NCBI RefSeq assembly: GCF_001704415.2
Contig: NC_030827.1
Location: 44,706,271 to 44,770,270 of the forward strand
Source: Capra hircus
Taxonomy: Eukaryota > Chordata > Mammalia > Artiodactyla > Bovidae
Length of the DNA: 64,000 nucleotides
Direction of reading: 5' to 3'
Shown here: positions 12,201 to 23,776 of the stretch, one piece after another
Numbering within the stretch: position 1 is the stretch's first letter
Layout: every line of letters starts with the position of its first letter
Position numbers and translations under genes: made by a program
The notes under the pieces: model-generated
Seen by the model: the letters and a program-made list of their open reading frames with translations, nothing else
Told to the model about the DNA's origin: nothing
Databases searched by the model: none

Positions 12201-13046
12201 GAAGCATATTGGGCACCTAATGACCTGGGGAATTCCTCTTTCAGTATCCTATCATTTTGCCTTTTCATATTGTTCATGGGTTCTCAAGGCAAGAATACTG
12301 AAGTGGCTTGCCATTCCCTTCTCCAGTGGACCACCTTCTGTCAGACCTCTCCACCATGACCCGCCAGTCTTGGGTTGCCCCACAGGCATGGCTTGGTTTC
12401 ATTGAGTTAGACAAGGCTGTGGTCCTAGTGTGATTAGACTGACTAGTTTTTTGTGAGTATGGGTTCAGTGTGTCTGCCCTCTGCTGCCCTCTTGCAACAC
12501 CTACCATCTTACTTGGGTTTCTCTTACCTTGGGCGTGGGGTATCTCTTCACGGCTGCTCTAGCAAAGCACAATTGCTGCTCCTAACCTTGGACGAGGGGT
12601 ATCTCCTTACCGCAGCCATTCCTGACCTTCAACGTGGGATAACTCCTCTCAGCCCTCCTGTGCCTGCTCAGCCACAGCTCCTTGGGTTGCTCCTCCCGGC
12701 TGCTGGCCTTGGCCTGGGGCATGGGTGACTCCTCCCAGATGCTGACCCGGGCCTTGGGCTCAGGGTGGCTCCTCAGGGTCATCGCCCCTGGCCTTGGGCG
12801 TGAGGCCGCTTCTCCAGGCCGCCCCTGACCTCAGACGGAGGGTGTCTCCTCCCGGCTGCCACTGACCTCGGACGCAGCGTAGCTCCTCTCGGCTGATGCC
12901 CCTGACCTTGGACGCGGGGTGGTTTCTCCTGGCCGTTCCTGCGCCATCGCAGCCTGGCACTCTGGGCCGCTGTCCCTGACTTTGAACGTGGGGTAGCTCA
13001 GCCGTGCTTAGTGCACTGGCCTGCCGCCGCCGCCTGCGCTTAGTGA
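9252..13046 (-). mobile_element. Full-length-looking BovB LINE (about 3.8 kb), coding-dead
   Basis: The most complete BovB here. On the minus strand, in order: a GC-rich 5' UTR of tandem units (13046-12525), a 5' leader, the endonuclease (12053-11715 readable as 'VVKQEMARVNIDIPGISKLK' onward), a central linker (11351-10903), the RT fingers and palm (10915-9761, 'FYKAFDYVD' type block damaged, catalytic YADD intact at 10019-10030), and the C-terminal domain (9607-9263, ending TRLSD then stop) just before the terminal (CTGAA)n-like repeat. The reading frame is split into at least six pieces by stops and shifts, so no protein can be made. Twelve-base direct repeats with one mismatch flank it: 'ccttatgctcag' (9240-9251) and 'ccttacgctcag' (13047-13058). 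Joining the flanks restores a continuous old L1 sentence, which confirms both borders. Confidence 0.95.
12525..13046 (-). promoter_or_regulatory. GC-rich tandem 5' UTR of BovB, likely its promoter region
   Basis: About ten imperfect units of roughly 40-60 bases, each built around a phrase like 'gaccttggacgcggggt' followed by 'ctcctctcggc'. It is far richer in GC and CpG than anything else here except the short block at 35141-35240. It sits at the transcriptional start end of the full-length BovB, and in LINEs the internal promoter lies in the 5' UTR. The promoter role is inferred from position and composition and is not shown. Confidence 0.6.
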
Positions 13047-13058
13047 CCTTACGCTCAG

Positions 13059-13740
13059 GTCACTTTATTTCATTCTTTTTTTCTTTCTATTCCTAGACTT
13101 TCTAATTCCAAGTGTACTGTGTTGCTTTTCACTGATTCCTTTTAGCCACCCATTCAAATTTGTTTTTGAAACTTCTTAGTAAGCTTTTCAGGTTACTTTT
13201 TGTACTTTTCAATTTCAAAATTTCTGCTTGTCCCTTTAGATAATTTTTATGTCTTATTAGATAGTCTCATTTAGTTCATACACTACTTTTGTGGTTTTCT
13301 TTAGTTCTTTACCATGGTTCACTTATATCTTTGAGCATATTTAATACAGTTGATTTGATGTATTTTTCTCATAAGTCCACCCTAGGGACATTTTGCATCA
13401 TTTTTATTCTTTTGAATGGGCCGTGCTTTCCTCTTTCTTTGCATGCTTTGTAACTTTTCTTGTTGTTGAAAATTGGACATTTAAATGTAATAATGCTACA
13501 GCTCTAGAAATTAGATGTTTTTCTTCCCTGAGATTTTTGTTGTTCCTAGTATAGCTTGTGTTCCATCAGTTGGTTAATAATTCCCTATATTACAGGAGTA
13601 TTTTTAAAAGTTGCCTTTTATTGATTCAGCATTTACTTCATTGTTGTAAGATTTTTACTGTTTTCCAGAATTCTTACATAGTTGGTTCAGATAATTTCTT
13701 TCTCTTTTTTATGTTTCTGTGAATAGACTGCATTTTGGAG
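13059..13740 (-). mobile_element. Old mammalian L1, fragment 4 of 4
   Basis: Continues the antisense L1 beyond the full-length BovB. Landmarks are 'tttgagcatatttaatacag', 'gaatgggccgtgctttcctc' and 'gttgaaaattggacatttaa'. It is followed directly by a Bov-tA SINE. Confidence 0.78.
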
Positions 13741-13744
13741 CTAA

Positions 13745-13952
13745 AACTGGTAAAGAATCCAGAGGTAGCCTGCAATCTGCCTGCAGTGTGGGAGACTTGG
13801 ATTTGATCCCTGAGTTGGGAAGTTCCCTGGATAAGGGAAAGGTCATCTGTTCTAGTATTTTGGCCTGGAGAATTCCATGAACTGTATAATCCATGTGGTC
13901 ACAAAGTCCAACACTACTGAGTGATTATCACTTTCGTTTTCACTCTTGAATT
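13745..13952 (+). mobile_element. Bov-tA SINE, diverged
   Basis: Head to tail SINE with many changes. The 'tttgatccctgagttgggaa' B-box region and the 'agtattttggcctggagaat' body are readable, and it ends near 'ctgagtgattatcactttc'. Confidence 0.85.
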
Positions 13953-13993
13953 GCAGGCAGATCCTTTACCATCCTAGCCACCAGGGAAGATCT
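13953..13993 (-). mobile_element. Bov-tA SINE head in inverse orientation
   Basis: About 40 bases, 'gcaggcagatcctttaccat' to 'ccagggaagatc', are the reverse complement of a Bov-tA tRNA-like head. It lies right behind the tail of a plus-strand Bov-tA, forming a partial inverted arrangement. Confidence 0.7.
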
Positions 13994-13994
13994 T

Positions 13995-14030
13995 CCAACA
14001 ACAACAACAACAACAACAGCAACAAAAAAA
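13995..14030 (+). repeat. (CAA)n microsatellite
   Basis: Eleven or so near-perfect CAA units ending in an A-rich stretch, next to the inverted SINE head. Confidence 0.9.
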
Positions 14031-14163
14031 CCAGCAACAGAAAGTTTGATTATTTTGTTAATTGAGAATGAGGTTTATCAATACCTTTTCAATACTTTAA
14101 ATACTATTAGTACAAATTATATCTTGGAATTCGGCAGTAAGTATTTTGCTTTATTAATGAACA

Positions 14164-15324
14164 GAGATCAAATTGCCAACACCTGCTGGATTATAGAAAA
14201 AGAAAGAGAGTTCCAGAAAAACATCTATTTCTGCCTTATTGACTATGCCAAAGCCTTTGACTATGTGGATCACAATAAACTGAGGAAAATTCTGAAAGAG
14301 ATGGGAATACCAGACCACTGGACCTGCCTCTTGAGAAACCTGTATGCTGGTCAGGAAGCAAAATTTAGAACTGGGCATGGAACAACAGACTGGTTCCAAA
14401 TAGGAAAAGGAGTATGTCAAGGCTGTATATTGTCACCCTGTTTATTTCACTTATATGCAGAGTACATCATGAGAAATGCTGGGCTGGAAGAAGCACAAGT
14501 TGGAATCAAGATTGCTGGGAGAAATATCAATAACCTCAGATATGCAGATGACACCATCCTTATGGCGGAAAGTGAAGAAGAACTAAAGAGCCTCTTGATG
14601 AAAATGAAAGAGGAGAGTGGAAATGTTGGCTTAAATCTCAACATTCAGAAAACTAAGATCATGGCATCTGTCCCCATCACTTGCTGGAAAATAGATGGGG
14701 AAACAGTGGAAACAGTGGCTGACTATTTTTTTGGGCTCCAAAATCACTGCAGATGGTGACTTCAGCCATTAAATTAAAAGACACTTACTCCTTGGAAGGA
14801 AAGTTAAGACCAACCTAGATAGCATATTAAAAAGCAGAAATGTTACTTTGCCAACAAAGGTCCATCTAGTCAAGGCTATGTTTTTTCCAGTAGTCATATA
14901 TGGATGTGACAGTTGGACTGTGAAGAAAGCTGAGTGCCGAAGAATTGATGCTTTTGTACTGTGGTGTTGGAGAAGACTCTTGAGAGCCCCCTTGGACTGC
15001 AAGGAGATCCAACCAGTCCATCTTAAAGGAGATCAGTCCTAGGTGTTCATTGGAAAGACTGATGTTGAAACTGAAACTCTAATACTTTGGCCACCTGATG
15101 CGAAGTGCTGACTCATTTGAAAATGCCCTGATGCTGGGAAAGATTGAGGGCAGGAGGATAAGGGGACAACAGAGGATGAGATTGTTGGATGGCATCACCG
15201 ACTCAATGGACATGGGTTTGGGTGGACTCTGGGGGTTAGTGATGGACAGGGAGGACTGGTGTGCTGTGGTTCATGGGGTCACAAAGAGTTGGACACGACT
15301 GAGGAACTGAACTCAACTGAACTA
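14164..15324 (+). mobile_element. BovB LINE, 5'-truncated, RT and C-terminal domain
   Basis: Starts at the RT ('gagatcaaattgccaacacc') and ends at the terminal 'gaactgaactcaactgaact' repeat. The RT frame is open from about 14160 to 14759 and keeps 'LIDYAKAFDYVDHNKL', 'GVCQGCILSPCLF' and the catalytic YADD (14541-14552). It breaks just after the palm ('GLQNHCRW'), so the C-terminal domain (14848-15310) is in other frames. Flanking 'aatgaaca' (14156-14163 and 15325-15332) is a likely 8-base target-site duplication. This is one of the best preserved RT domains in the window, yet it lacks the endonuclease. Confidence 0.94.
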
Positions 15325-15332
15325 AATGAACA

Positions 15333-16345
15333 CTGCCCAAACAGGAAATAATATAAAATTGAAAATTAATGAGTGACTTTCACCTACTGGGGAAATCACA
15401 TACATACTCCATTTTGCTCATATCACCCCCTGCAAAGCAGCCGTGTTAAACATAGTCAATCTCTCTTCCCAAAAAATATGTTTGTATTTGCTCAGATGAC
15501 ACTATTATTAAAGTATTTTCAGCACAGCTTCAAAATTATGAGAGTGAAATTTATGTACATATCATAATTGCATTCTTAGCCAATGGTTTATACTAAATTA
15601 ACAAAGTACAGTAAGTTAAATGAGTAAGTCTAATTCTATACAATGATTACTTTAAGACTTAAAATGCTGACCCCAGAGAAATATTGCCTTACATTATATT
15701 ATATATTTCAGAATATTAAGGACATGAATTGAAGCTAAAACAAATTTATTTCTATATAAAACATAAGATTATTTTCATTGCATTGTCTTATAGAGGTAAG
15801 TGAAAATATGTCATAGTGGCAAAATTGACTTATCAAAAAAAAAAAAAAAGATACAGAAATATGTTAACTCCCGGCCATATGATATGAACTAATCATTCCC
15901 AGTATATTTTTTGTATGATTTGACTATCAAAAATATTAGTTCTTATTCATCTTTCTATTTAACTACTAGTCATAATCAAATATTAACTGAACTTGTGGCA
16001 ATTTTAATACACCCTACTCAAGACAGACCTGTCTACATAACAGTAAATTTTAAAATTTATCTCTACAAAGATTCTCTTTGAAAAGTCAAATTTACAGAAA
16101 TAAAGGCAGCCCCTATGGTTATTCACAATGTCTAAGAAAATATTTAAAAATCCCTGGTATATTTGTGTGAAAATGTGAGATGAAGCTATCACCACAAGAT
16201 GGCAGATTAAGGCCACTAAACCAATGTTTCTTGGAAAAGAGAGGTTTCATTTTCTCTTTTATTTACATGTTGAAAATTTTACAGGATTTTTAATAAAATA
16301 ATATAAGTTGCATATAATTCAGATGCTTTCTGATTAGTTGAGCTC
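15333..16345. other. Unassigned AT-rich sequence
   Basis: About 1 kb without a recognisable repeat family, gene or RNA. It has one A run near 15836-15850. Confidence 0.5.
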
Positions 16346-16632
16346 TGCTGCTGCTGCTGCTACTGCTGCTAAGTCACTTCAGTAGTGTCTGACTCTGTGT
16401 GACCCCATAGACGGCAGCCCACCAGGCTCCCCCATCCCTGGGATTCTCAAGGCAAGAACACTGGAGTGGGTTGCCATTTCCTTCTCCAATGCATGAAAGT
16501 AAAAAGTGAAAGTGAAGTAGCTCAGTCGTGTCCAGCTGTTTGCGACCCCATGGACTGCAGCTTACCAGGCTCCTCCATCCATGGGATTTTCCAGGCAAGA
16601 GTACTGGAGTGGGGTGCCATTGCCTTCTCCTA
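16346..16632 (-). mobile_element. Bov-A2 SINE with (CTG)n tail
   Basis: Two Bov-A monomers separated by 'aatgcatgaaagtaaaaagt', read on the minus strand, with the (CTG)n tail at 16346-16372. Few differences from the copy at 7136-7426, so fairly young. I could not see a convincing target-site duplication. Confidence 0.93.
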
Positions 16633-16687
16633 GTATAAGTCAAATTTTACTTTTCAATTGATACTCTATTTCCTGGTTTGTTATATT

Positions 16688-18534
16688 CAGTTCAGTTTAG
16701 TTGCTCAGTTGTGCCCAATTCTTTGTGATGCCATGGACTGCAGTACAGCAGGCTTCCTTGTCCATCACTAACATTTGGATCTTGCTCAAACTCCAGTCCA
16801 TCGAGTTGGTGATGCCGAAAACCATCTCATCCTCTGGCATCCCCTTCTCCTTCCACCTTCAATCTTTCCTAGCATCAGGGTCTTTCCCATAGACTCAGTT
16901 CTTCACATCAGGTGGCCAAAGTACTGACACTTCAGCTTCAACATCAGTCCTCAAGAATATTTAGGACTGATTTCCTTAAGGACTGACTGGTTGGATCTCC
17001 TTACAGTCCAAAGGACTGTCAAGAGTCTTCTCCAACACCACAGCTCAAAAGCATCAATTCACTGGTGCTCAGCTTTCTTTATAGTCCGACTCTCCCATCC
17101 ATACATGGCTACTGGAAAAACAATAGCTTTGACTAGATGGATCCTTGTTGGTAAAGTAATGTCTCTGCTTTTTAAAATGCTGTCTAAGTTGTTCATAGGT
17201 TTCCTTCCAAGGAGCAAGTGTCTTTTAATTTCATAGCTGCAGTCACCATTTGCAGTGATTTTGGAGCTCTAGAAAATAAAGTTTATCACCATTTCTATTG
17301 TTTCCCCATTTATTTGCCATGAAGTGATGGGACCATCTTAGTGTTCTGAATGTTAAGTTTAAGTCAACTTTTTCACTCTCCTCTTTCACTTCTACAAGAA
17401 GCTTTTTAGATCTTCTTTGGTTCTTGCCATAAGGGTGCTGTCATCTGCATATTTGAGTTTATTGATATTTCTCCTGGCAATCTTTTTTCCAGCTTGTGCT
17501 TGATCCAGCCCAGCATTTCACATGATGTACACTGAATATAAGTTAAATAAGCAGGGTGACAATATACAGCCTTGATGTACTCCTTTCCCCATATAGAACC
17601 AGTCTGTTGTTCCATGTCCACTTCTAACTGTTGCTTCTTGACCTGCCTACAGATTACTCAGGAGCAGGTCAGGTGGTCTGGTATTCCCATCTCTTGAAGA
17701 ATTTTCCACAGTTTGTTGTGATCCACACAGTCAAAGGCTTTGGTGGAGTCAATAAAACAAAAGTTGTGTTTTTCTGGAACTCTCTTGCTTTTTTGATGAT
17801 CCAACGGATCTTGGCAATTTGATCTCTTCTTCCTTGCCTTTTCTAAATCCAGCTTGAACATCTCGAAGTCTGTGGTTCAGGTACTATTGAACAACAACAG
17901 CCTGGCTTGGAGAATTTTGAGCATTACTTTGCTAGTGTGTGAGGTGAGTGCAATTTAGCAATAGTTTGAACATTCATTTGCATTACCTTTCTTTGGGATT
18001 GGAATGAAAACTGACCTTTTCCAGTCCTGTGGCCACTGATGAATTTTCCAGATTTTCTGGCATATTGAGTGCAGCACTTTCCCAGGATCATCTTTCAGGA
18101 TTTGAAATAGTTCAACTGCAATTCCATCACCTCCACTAGCTTTGTTCCTAGTGATGCTTCCTAAGGCCCACTTAACTTCACATTCCAGGATGTTTGGCTC
18201 TACGGGAGTAATCACACCATTGTGGTTATCTGGTTTATGAATTTCTTTTTTGTATAGGTCTTCTTGTGTATTCTTGCCACCTCTTCTTAACATCTTCTGC
18301 TTCTATTAGCTCCATACCATTTCTGTGCTTGATTGTGGCCATCTGTGCATGAAATATTCCCTTGGTATCTCTAAGCTTTTTTGAGGAGATCTCCAGTCTT
18401 TCCCATTCTATTGCTTTCCTCTATTTCTTTGCATTGATTGCTGGAGACGGCTTTCTTATCTCTCCTTGCTATTGTTTGGAACTCTGCATTCAAATGGGTA
18501 TATATTTCGTTTTCTCCTTTGCCTTTAGCTTTTT
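16688..18534 (-). mobile_element. BovB LINE, 5'-truncated within the linker
   Basis: The 3' end is at 16688 and the upstream end lies in the linker between endonuclease and RT (near 18530). The RT is split into several frames (17861-17658, 18293-17955), though the catalytic YADD codons are intact (17440-17451). An 11-base perfect direct repeat 'tttgttatatt' flanks it (16677-16687 and 18535-18545), which fixes both ends. Confidence 0.95.
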
Positions 18535-18545
18535 TTTGTTATATT

Positions 18546-19651
18546 GTGGCATGCTATATGCTTTTTATTAAATAATATTAACTATTTTTTATAATTTAAA
18601 TGTGTAAGGATTTTCTTATACTTCCAAATGGCCTATGTAGCCAATAAGTATCAAGGTGAGCACAACACTTTTGACTTTATTTCTGAATAAAATTTACTTT
18701 TTTAGACCACATTTGAAATCATGAGATGTTTATAGTTATTAAGAATGAACTAATGAAAGAAAAACAAAAAATACTTGAAATATTTGTTACTTTAAAATAA
18801 GTTTATTTAAAATTTTTTTTTATTTAAATTCTTAGAATCTTTACCTGTATGATCCTTTCCCATCTTGAATTTTAGTCCTTTAATATTTTAAGATTTGTTT
18901 ATATATAAAATATATAATACTGATGGTAGCACAAGCTATTCAATATGTGTCTAAACTCAAAAAATTGTGCATATTAATTAATTGTATATATTTTATGTAG
19001 TTTTTAATACCAATTATACCTCAACATAGCTGAGAAAAAATGAAATCTATTTGTTCCTTAAATGAATAAATAAAATATGCTTTGTATTTGTATTTTTGCA
19101 TTTATATTTGAAATTGCATTCAAATTACCATTATGAAGTCAAGACAGCTACATTATAGGAGAAGAATCTATGGTGAGAATTTGGCGAAGATGTAAATACA
19201 GGTAGCATTTGATGAGAAAATTCCTAGACATAAAAAATTATACAAATGTGTGCATGTGTGTTTATTTATTTATTTTTTTGAGGGAATAGCTAGATGTCCA
19301 ATAGCTATGTCATAGAAAATGCACTTTGTTATTATAGCTGGAGAGTGTAACTAAGAACATGTTTTCAAATACAACTTAACTCCCCCAAATAAATGTCTGG
19401 ATGATTCAGTCAGTTTGGGAAATTCTTTTTTTAGATGTTAAATTAGGAGCTTGTTTTAATTTGATTTAACATTTAAAAAGATCAAATTTATAGCCCTATG
19501 CAAGATGACAAGATGGGACGGAAGAGTCTAATTTTGGTAATAAAAGTCAACTGGGAGTCTTTTCCACTACTCATGAAAAAAAAAATGAAAATTTAGGCAT
19601 AAGAATCAAAACAGAAAGTAGGAAAATACTTTTCAAATTAAAAAAAAGCCT
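18546..19651. other. Unassigned AT-rich sequence
   Basis: No family or coding signal recognised. Several A and T runs, including the T run near 19264-19277. Confidence 0.5.
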
Positions 19652-19972
19652 TCGGTTCAGTTCAGTTCAAGTCAGTTACTCAGTCGTGTCCAACTCTTTG
19701 TGACCCCATGAATTGCAGCACGCCAGGCCTCCCTGTCCATTACCAACTCCCGGAGTTCACTCAAACTCACGTCCATCAAGTCGGTGATGCCATCCAGCCA
19801 TCTCATCCTTTGTCGTCCCCTTCTCCTCCTACCCTCAATCCCTCCTAGCATCAGAAGCTTTTCTAATGAGTCAACTTTTCACATGAGGTGGCCAAAGTAC
19901 TGGAGTTTCACCTTTATCATCATTCCTTCCAAAGAATATCCAGGACTGATTTCCTTTAGAATGGACTGGCAT
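19652..19972 (-). mobile_element. BovB LINE 3' end
   Basis: About 320 bases of the C-terminal domain and 3' terminus, beginning with the (TTCAG)n repeat. Severely 5'-truncated. Close to the family by eye. Confidence 0.92.
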
Positions 19973-20211
19973 TAGGCAATTTTTTAAAAATTACCTACTA
20001 ATTTGTGTATCAGCTTTGTATGGGCATTGGATATATACAAGTAAACACTTTTTTGGGCAAATTATAGAGAATGTAATATATTAGGGAATGGAGTATGAAC
20101 TAATGTAAGATACGTGTCTATGGGTGTGAGGAAGAGGAAAGAGTCATGTTTAATGTTCCCAGTGTTTTCTTAGTAAAGCCAACTGGTTTTGTAACAATGT
20201 CATTTATCTAG

Positions 20212-20405
20212 GGGCCTCCCAGGTAGCACAAAGGTAAAGAATCTTTGGTCCCTGGGTCAGGAAGATCCCCTGGAAGAGGAAATGACAATCCACTCCAGTA
20301 TTCATGCTTGGAAAAATCCCATGGACAGAGGAGCCTGGTGTTCTACAGTCTAGGGGGATCACAAAGTGTCAGGCATGACCTAGTGACTAAGCAGAGCACA
20401 CACAC
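20212..20405 (+). mobile_element. Bov-tA SINE
   Basis: Starts 'ggggcctcccaggtagcaca', has a deletion in the head before 'ggtccctgggtcaggaagat', then a full Bov-A body. The last bases run into a short CA repeat. Confidence 0.88.
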
Positions 20406-21520
20406 AACCTAGATAAAAATATCACAAAGCAGTTACTGGTGAAGCATGATGGAAGAATCGAGGTAATAAGTGCTGGTTTTTAAGAGAATTATTATGGTAT
20501 GGAACTACCAGAGGCTGTCAGTACAAACTAAAATTTTATTGAAAATTATATACAGTCAATATTTTAATGGTAGAATATAATTAGAGTAAGTGATGTGTAC
20601 AGTCTTATTGAAAGTTAAAAGGAAGAACATATTAGGTTGAGGAAACAGAGAAAACTTACCAATTGACATAAAGCCTCAAGAATGGGTAGGATTTTGGCAA
20701 AAGTAAGGTGTGTTAGGGAGAAAATTTATTGAGGCAGAAGGTAAAACAAAAACATAATCAAGGAAACTTAAAAAGTGTAAGAGAAGGCCATTTTAGAAAC
20801 AAATGGTATATGCTTGGTTATGCACAGGATATAAGTACATAAAATTAACATAGTGCAAATGTATCTATTCATCTAGGGGAATAACTTTCATATTCTTCAA
20901 TTATATTTTTATCTAATCTACATGGTATCAATGATAATGCAAAGGTAAATTGAGGTAAAGAATGAATAAGACAAGTATGAGAGTTCTGTTTCTTTCATTG
21001 ATGGTGTGGAGATTGTTTTTGTGTGTACAATGAAGAAAATCTGCCTTGAATTCTCCACACAAAGTAAGATGGAATTCTTCAGGCTGAATCCTGAACCAAA
21101 AGTTTTATAATAGTTTAGAGAGAAAAGTTTCTTAATAAAAGGCACATATTGACTTAAAGGATGCAATGCCATGCAAGGGCCAGGCAAGACTGCATTACTG
21201 GCATAGAAATGTATAGACTTCATGGATTATTAACACATATACATTTGTTTGCGTGAGGTTAAAGGAGTAGAGGCTTTTTAATTACCTGTGATTTCTATGC
21301 TTTGCATGGTGAATATCTTCTTATAGTGACACACCGAGAGAGAGATATCACCTATCAGAGGAAAAGAAACATGCTCACAGAATATGAGAAAGAATATGAG
21401 TGAAGATCTATGCATGTAATAGTATTTTGCTAGGTACAAGTAGGTGCATGGTAATGCCATTGATCTGGATAAAAGTTTGTGAATAAAGGCTTTGTTACAA
21501 CAGAGAGTAACAATAAATAA
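20406..21520. other. Unassigned AT-rich sequence
   Basis: No repeat family, gene or RNA recognised over about 1.1 kb. The minus-strand frame at 21223-20918 has no features that suggest a real protein. Confidence 0.5.
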
Positions 21521-21521
21521 T

Positions 21522-21567
21522 TATATATATATAAGATTATATATATGTATATTATATATATATATTA
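21522..21567. repeat. (TA)n-rich microsatellite
   Basis: Interrupted TA repeats directly before a BovB 3' end. Confidence 0.85.
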
Positions 21568-21568
21568 T

Positions 21569-21710
21569 TGTTTTTCAGTCTCTCAGTTGTGTCTGACTCT
21601 GTGACACCATGTACTGCAGCATGCTAGGCTTTCTTGTCTTTCACTATCTTCCTGAGTTTGCTCAGGCTCATGTGCATTGAGTCAATGATGCTATCCAACC
21701 ATCTCTTATA
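21569..21710 (-). mobile_element. BovB LINE 3' fragment, diverged
   Basis: About 140 bases of the 3' end ('cagtctctcagttgtgtctg' to 'tatccaaccatctctta'), more diverged than the copies at 4.4 or 9.3 kb. Confidence 0.85.
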
Positions 21711-23110
21711 TCTAATTTATCACTCTTAGGAAAGTTCTAATGGAGCATACAAGTGAGAACTCAGAGAAATTGTCATATGGTGAACATTGACACTGATACA
21801 TACAGAAGACCTTTCTTTAATTTTTGTCTTCTGAAACAAAGGACAGAAAATGCCTTTGAATTTGCATTTCCTTCTGGTTGAACACTGAACTACAGTCAAT
21901 GTTGTATAATTCCATTCTAATTTCATCTTTATCTCTATTTATATGTCACTTCCTCAAACAAATTTTCACTCAAAAAACTAAGATATTCACCAGTCATGAT
22001 TTTTGCCATGTCCTAATTTTCTTTGTAATGATTTCTCACTTCTTGGCATTATATTGTGTATGCTATTTGTCTGAAGCTATTAGTTTGAAATAATTCAATA
22101 ATAATTTTGGAAGTAGGGCAGATAAACTAGATAGTGGTTACGATCTCATCTTAGCCAGTGCTACAGTTAGAAAAATTGATTGCTATTTATTTTACACTAT
22201 AAAGTTACTATTAAGAATCAAAATATTCTTTTCCTGTTAGAAGGACAAAAGCTTCTTAGTTCAATCATAAATCATACAATGCTAATGTAAAATTGTGCTC
22301 CTGCTTTTGCACTTTCTGTATCTGCAGTTGTAAATTTATTTTGGTGACTATCAAGGCAGAAACTGACTTCATCTTTTCCTTTGTTTTCTGATTGCAAGTA
22401 ATTAGATTCTACAGAATATCTGGAGACGATAGCTTGTGTAGTTGTCGATCAAAGGGGCACAGATATTAAGACAAGATGGCACTCTATGTGGTTCATTTAG
22501 TGTGGTTCATTTCTTTAGTTAGAAAAATGTAAATTTTTGTCATTTAGCCATTACTGAAGGAAAAGGAGATTAATGTTCTAATTTGAATTTCTCCTGTCAC
22601 AAAGTATGTCTAATACCTGTTTTTCTTCCATTTTAAACTTTCATTGGCCTCTGAATATTACTTACATTTAGCAATAAGAGATATTTACAAGAAACCATGT
22701 AGAGTCTTTCAGTTTTTTATTGTCTTACCCTGAGTTTTCAATGAGGCCTGACATTAGGTTAACAAGCTGTTACAGTGAAAAGCTTTATGAGAAAAATTTA
22801 ACTGGTATTTCAGGTTTCCAGGGATAACAACCAGCAGCTAAACCATTAAGGTAACTACAGGGACAGAGAAGTGAACTGAAGTTTCTCAGACCAAGAAATA
22901 ATAGATCTAACTAAACTAAATTCTCTGAATAATAATAAAAAAGTGAATTATCTAAAATATAGAGAGGAATTTTAAGCCAATCCTGAGTCACTGGCAGTAT
23001 CTCATTTTAAAAGAAGTCACTGAGGAGAATGACTTTTAAAAAAGCAAAATTAGAGTATATTTATTTTTTCACCAATAAATGAAGTGGTATTCATAGATAA
23101 TTTAATTTAA
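21711..23110. other. Unassigned AT-rich sequence
   Basis: About 1.4 kb with no recognised repeat or gene. Confidence 0.5.
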
Positions 23111-23318
23111 GTATTCCCTGGTGGCGCAGAGGTTAAAGCATCTGCCTGGAATGCGGGAGACCCAGGTTCGATCCCTGGGTCGGGAAGATCCCCTGGGGAA
23201 GGAAATGGCACCCACTCCAGTACTCTTGCCTGGAGAATCTCATGGAGGGAGGAGCCTGGTAGGCTACAGTCCATGGGGTCGCCAAGAGTCGGACACGACT
23301 GAGCGACTTCACACACCA
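23111..23318 (+). mobile_element. Bov-tA SINE, well preserved
   Basis: The closest to a textbook Bov-tA in the window. The RNA polymerase III-like boxes are readable: an A-box 'tggcgcagagg' (23122-23132) and a B-box 'ggttcgatccc' (23165-23175). Several CpG sites remain ('cgggtcggg' type, 'gtcggacacgactgagcg'), which suggests a recent insertion because methylated CpG decays quickly. I see no clear target-site duplication. Confidence 0.95.
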
Positions 23319-23624
23319 CCATACTGATTACTAAGGAAAATGATCCATAATTATTTAAAGGAGGATTTACCCTAATATTTTATACATACTAGGAAGAGAG
23401 AACAGATGCTTTTTGTGTTTATTTAGTTTGAAGCTTATAACATGGAAGTAATTGTTTTATGTTCCACTTACCACAGTTCAAATGCGTCTTGCAGTAAATA
23501 TTTCTAAAAACAAAATATGTTTTAATGATATTTAGATATATGTTTAGATTTTTATCTAAAAAGGTATCCTGTCTCAAATTTACAATGATCTTGATTATTT
23601 TTCAACAGAACATGTAGAAAATTT
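23319..23624. other. Unassigned spacer
   Basis: AT-rich, nothing recognised. Confidence 0.4.
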
Positions 23625-23776
23625 GCTATGAACTCATGAAAGGGGTGGGATGGGTAGAGGTGGGAGGGAGGTCCAAGAAGGAGGGATTATATGTATACAT
23701 ACAGCTGATTTATTTCTTGTATAGCAGAAACTAATGCAACATTGTAAAGCAATTGTACTCCAATAAAAATGCTTTT
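23625..23776 (+). mobile_element. L1 3' UTR end, 5'-truncated
   Basis: Contains the G-rich 3' UTR stretch, then 'gtatacatacagctgattta', 'gcagaaactaatgcaacatt' and 'gtactccaataaaaat', with an AATAAA signal at the end. This is an older ruminant L1 3' end type, different from those at 30.3 and 57.8 kb. Confidence 0.85.

Noticed and set aside
12525..13046. A CpG island that might mark a host gene promoter
   Set aside because: It is the 5' UTR of the adjoining BovB, inside the borders set by the target-site duplication.
23111..23190. A tRNA-like sequence with A and B boxes
   Set aside because: It is the head of a Bov-tA SINE, does not fold into a full tRNA, and continues into the Bov-A body.
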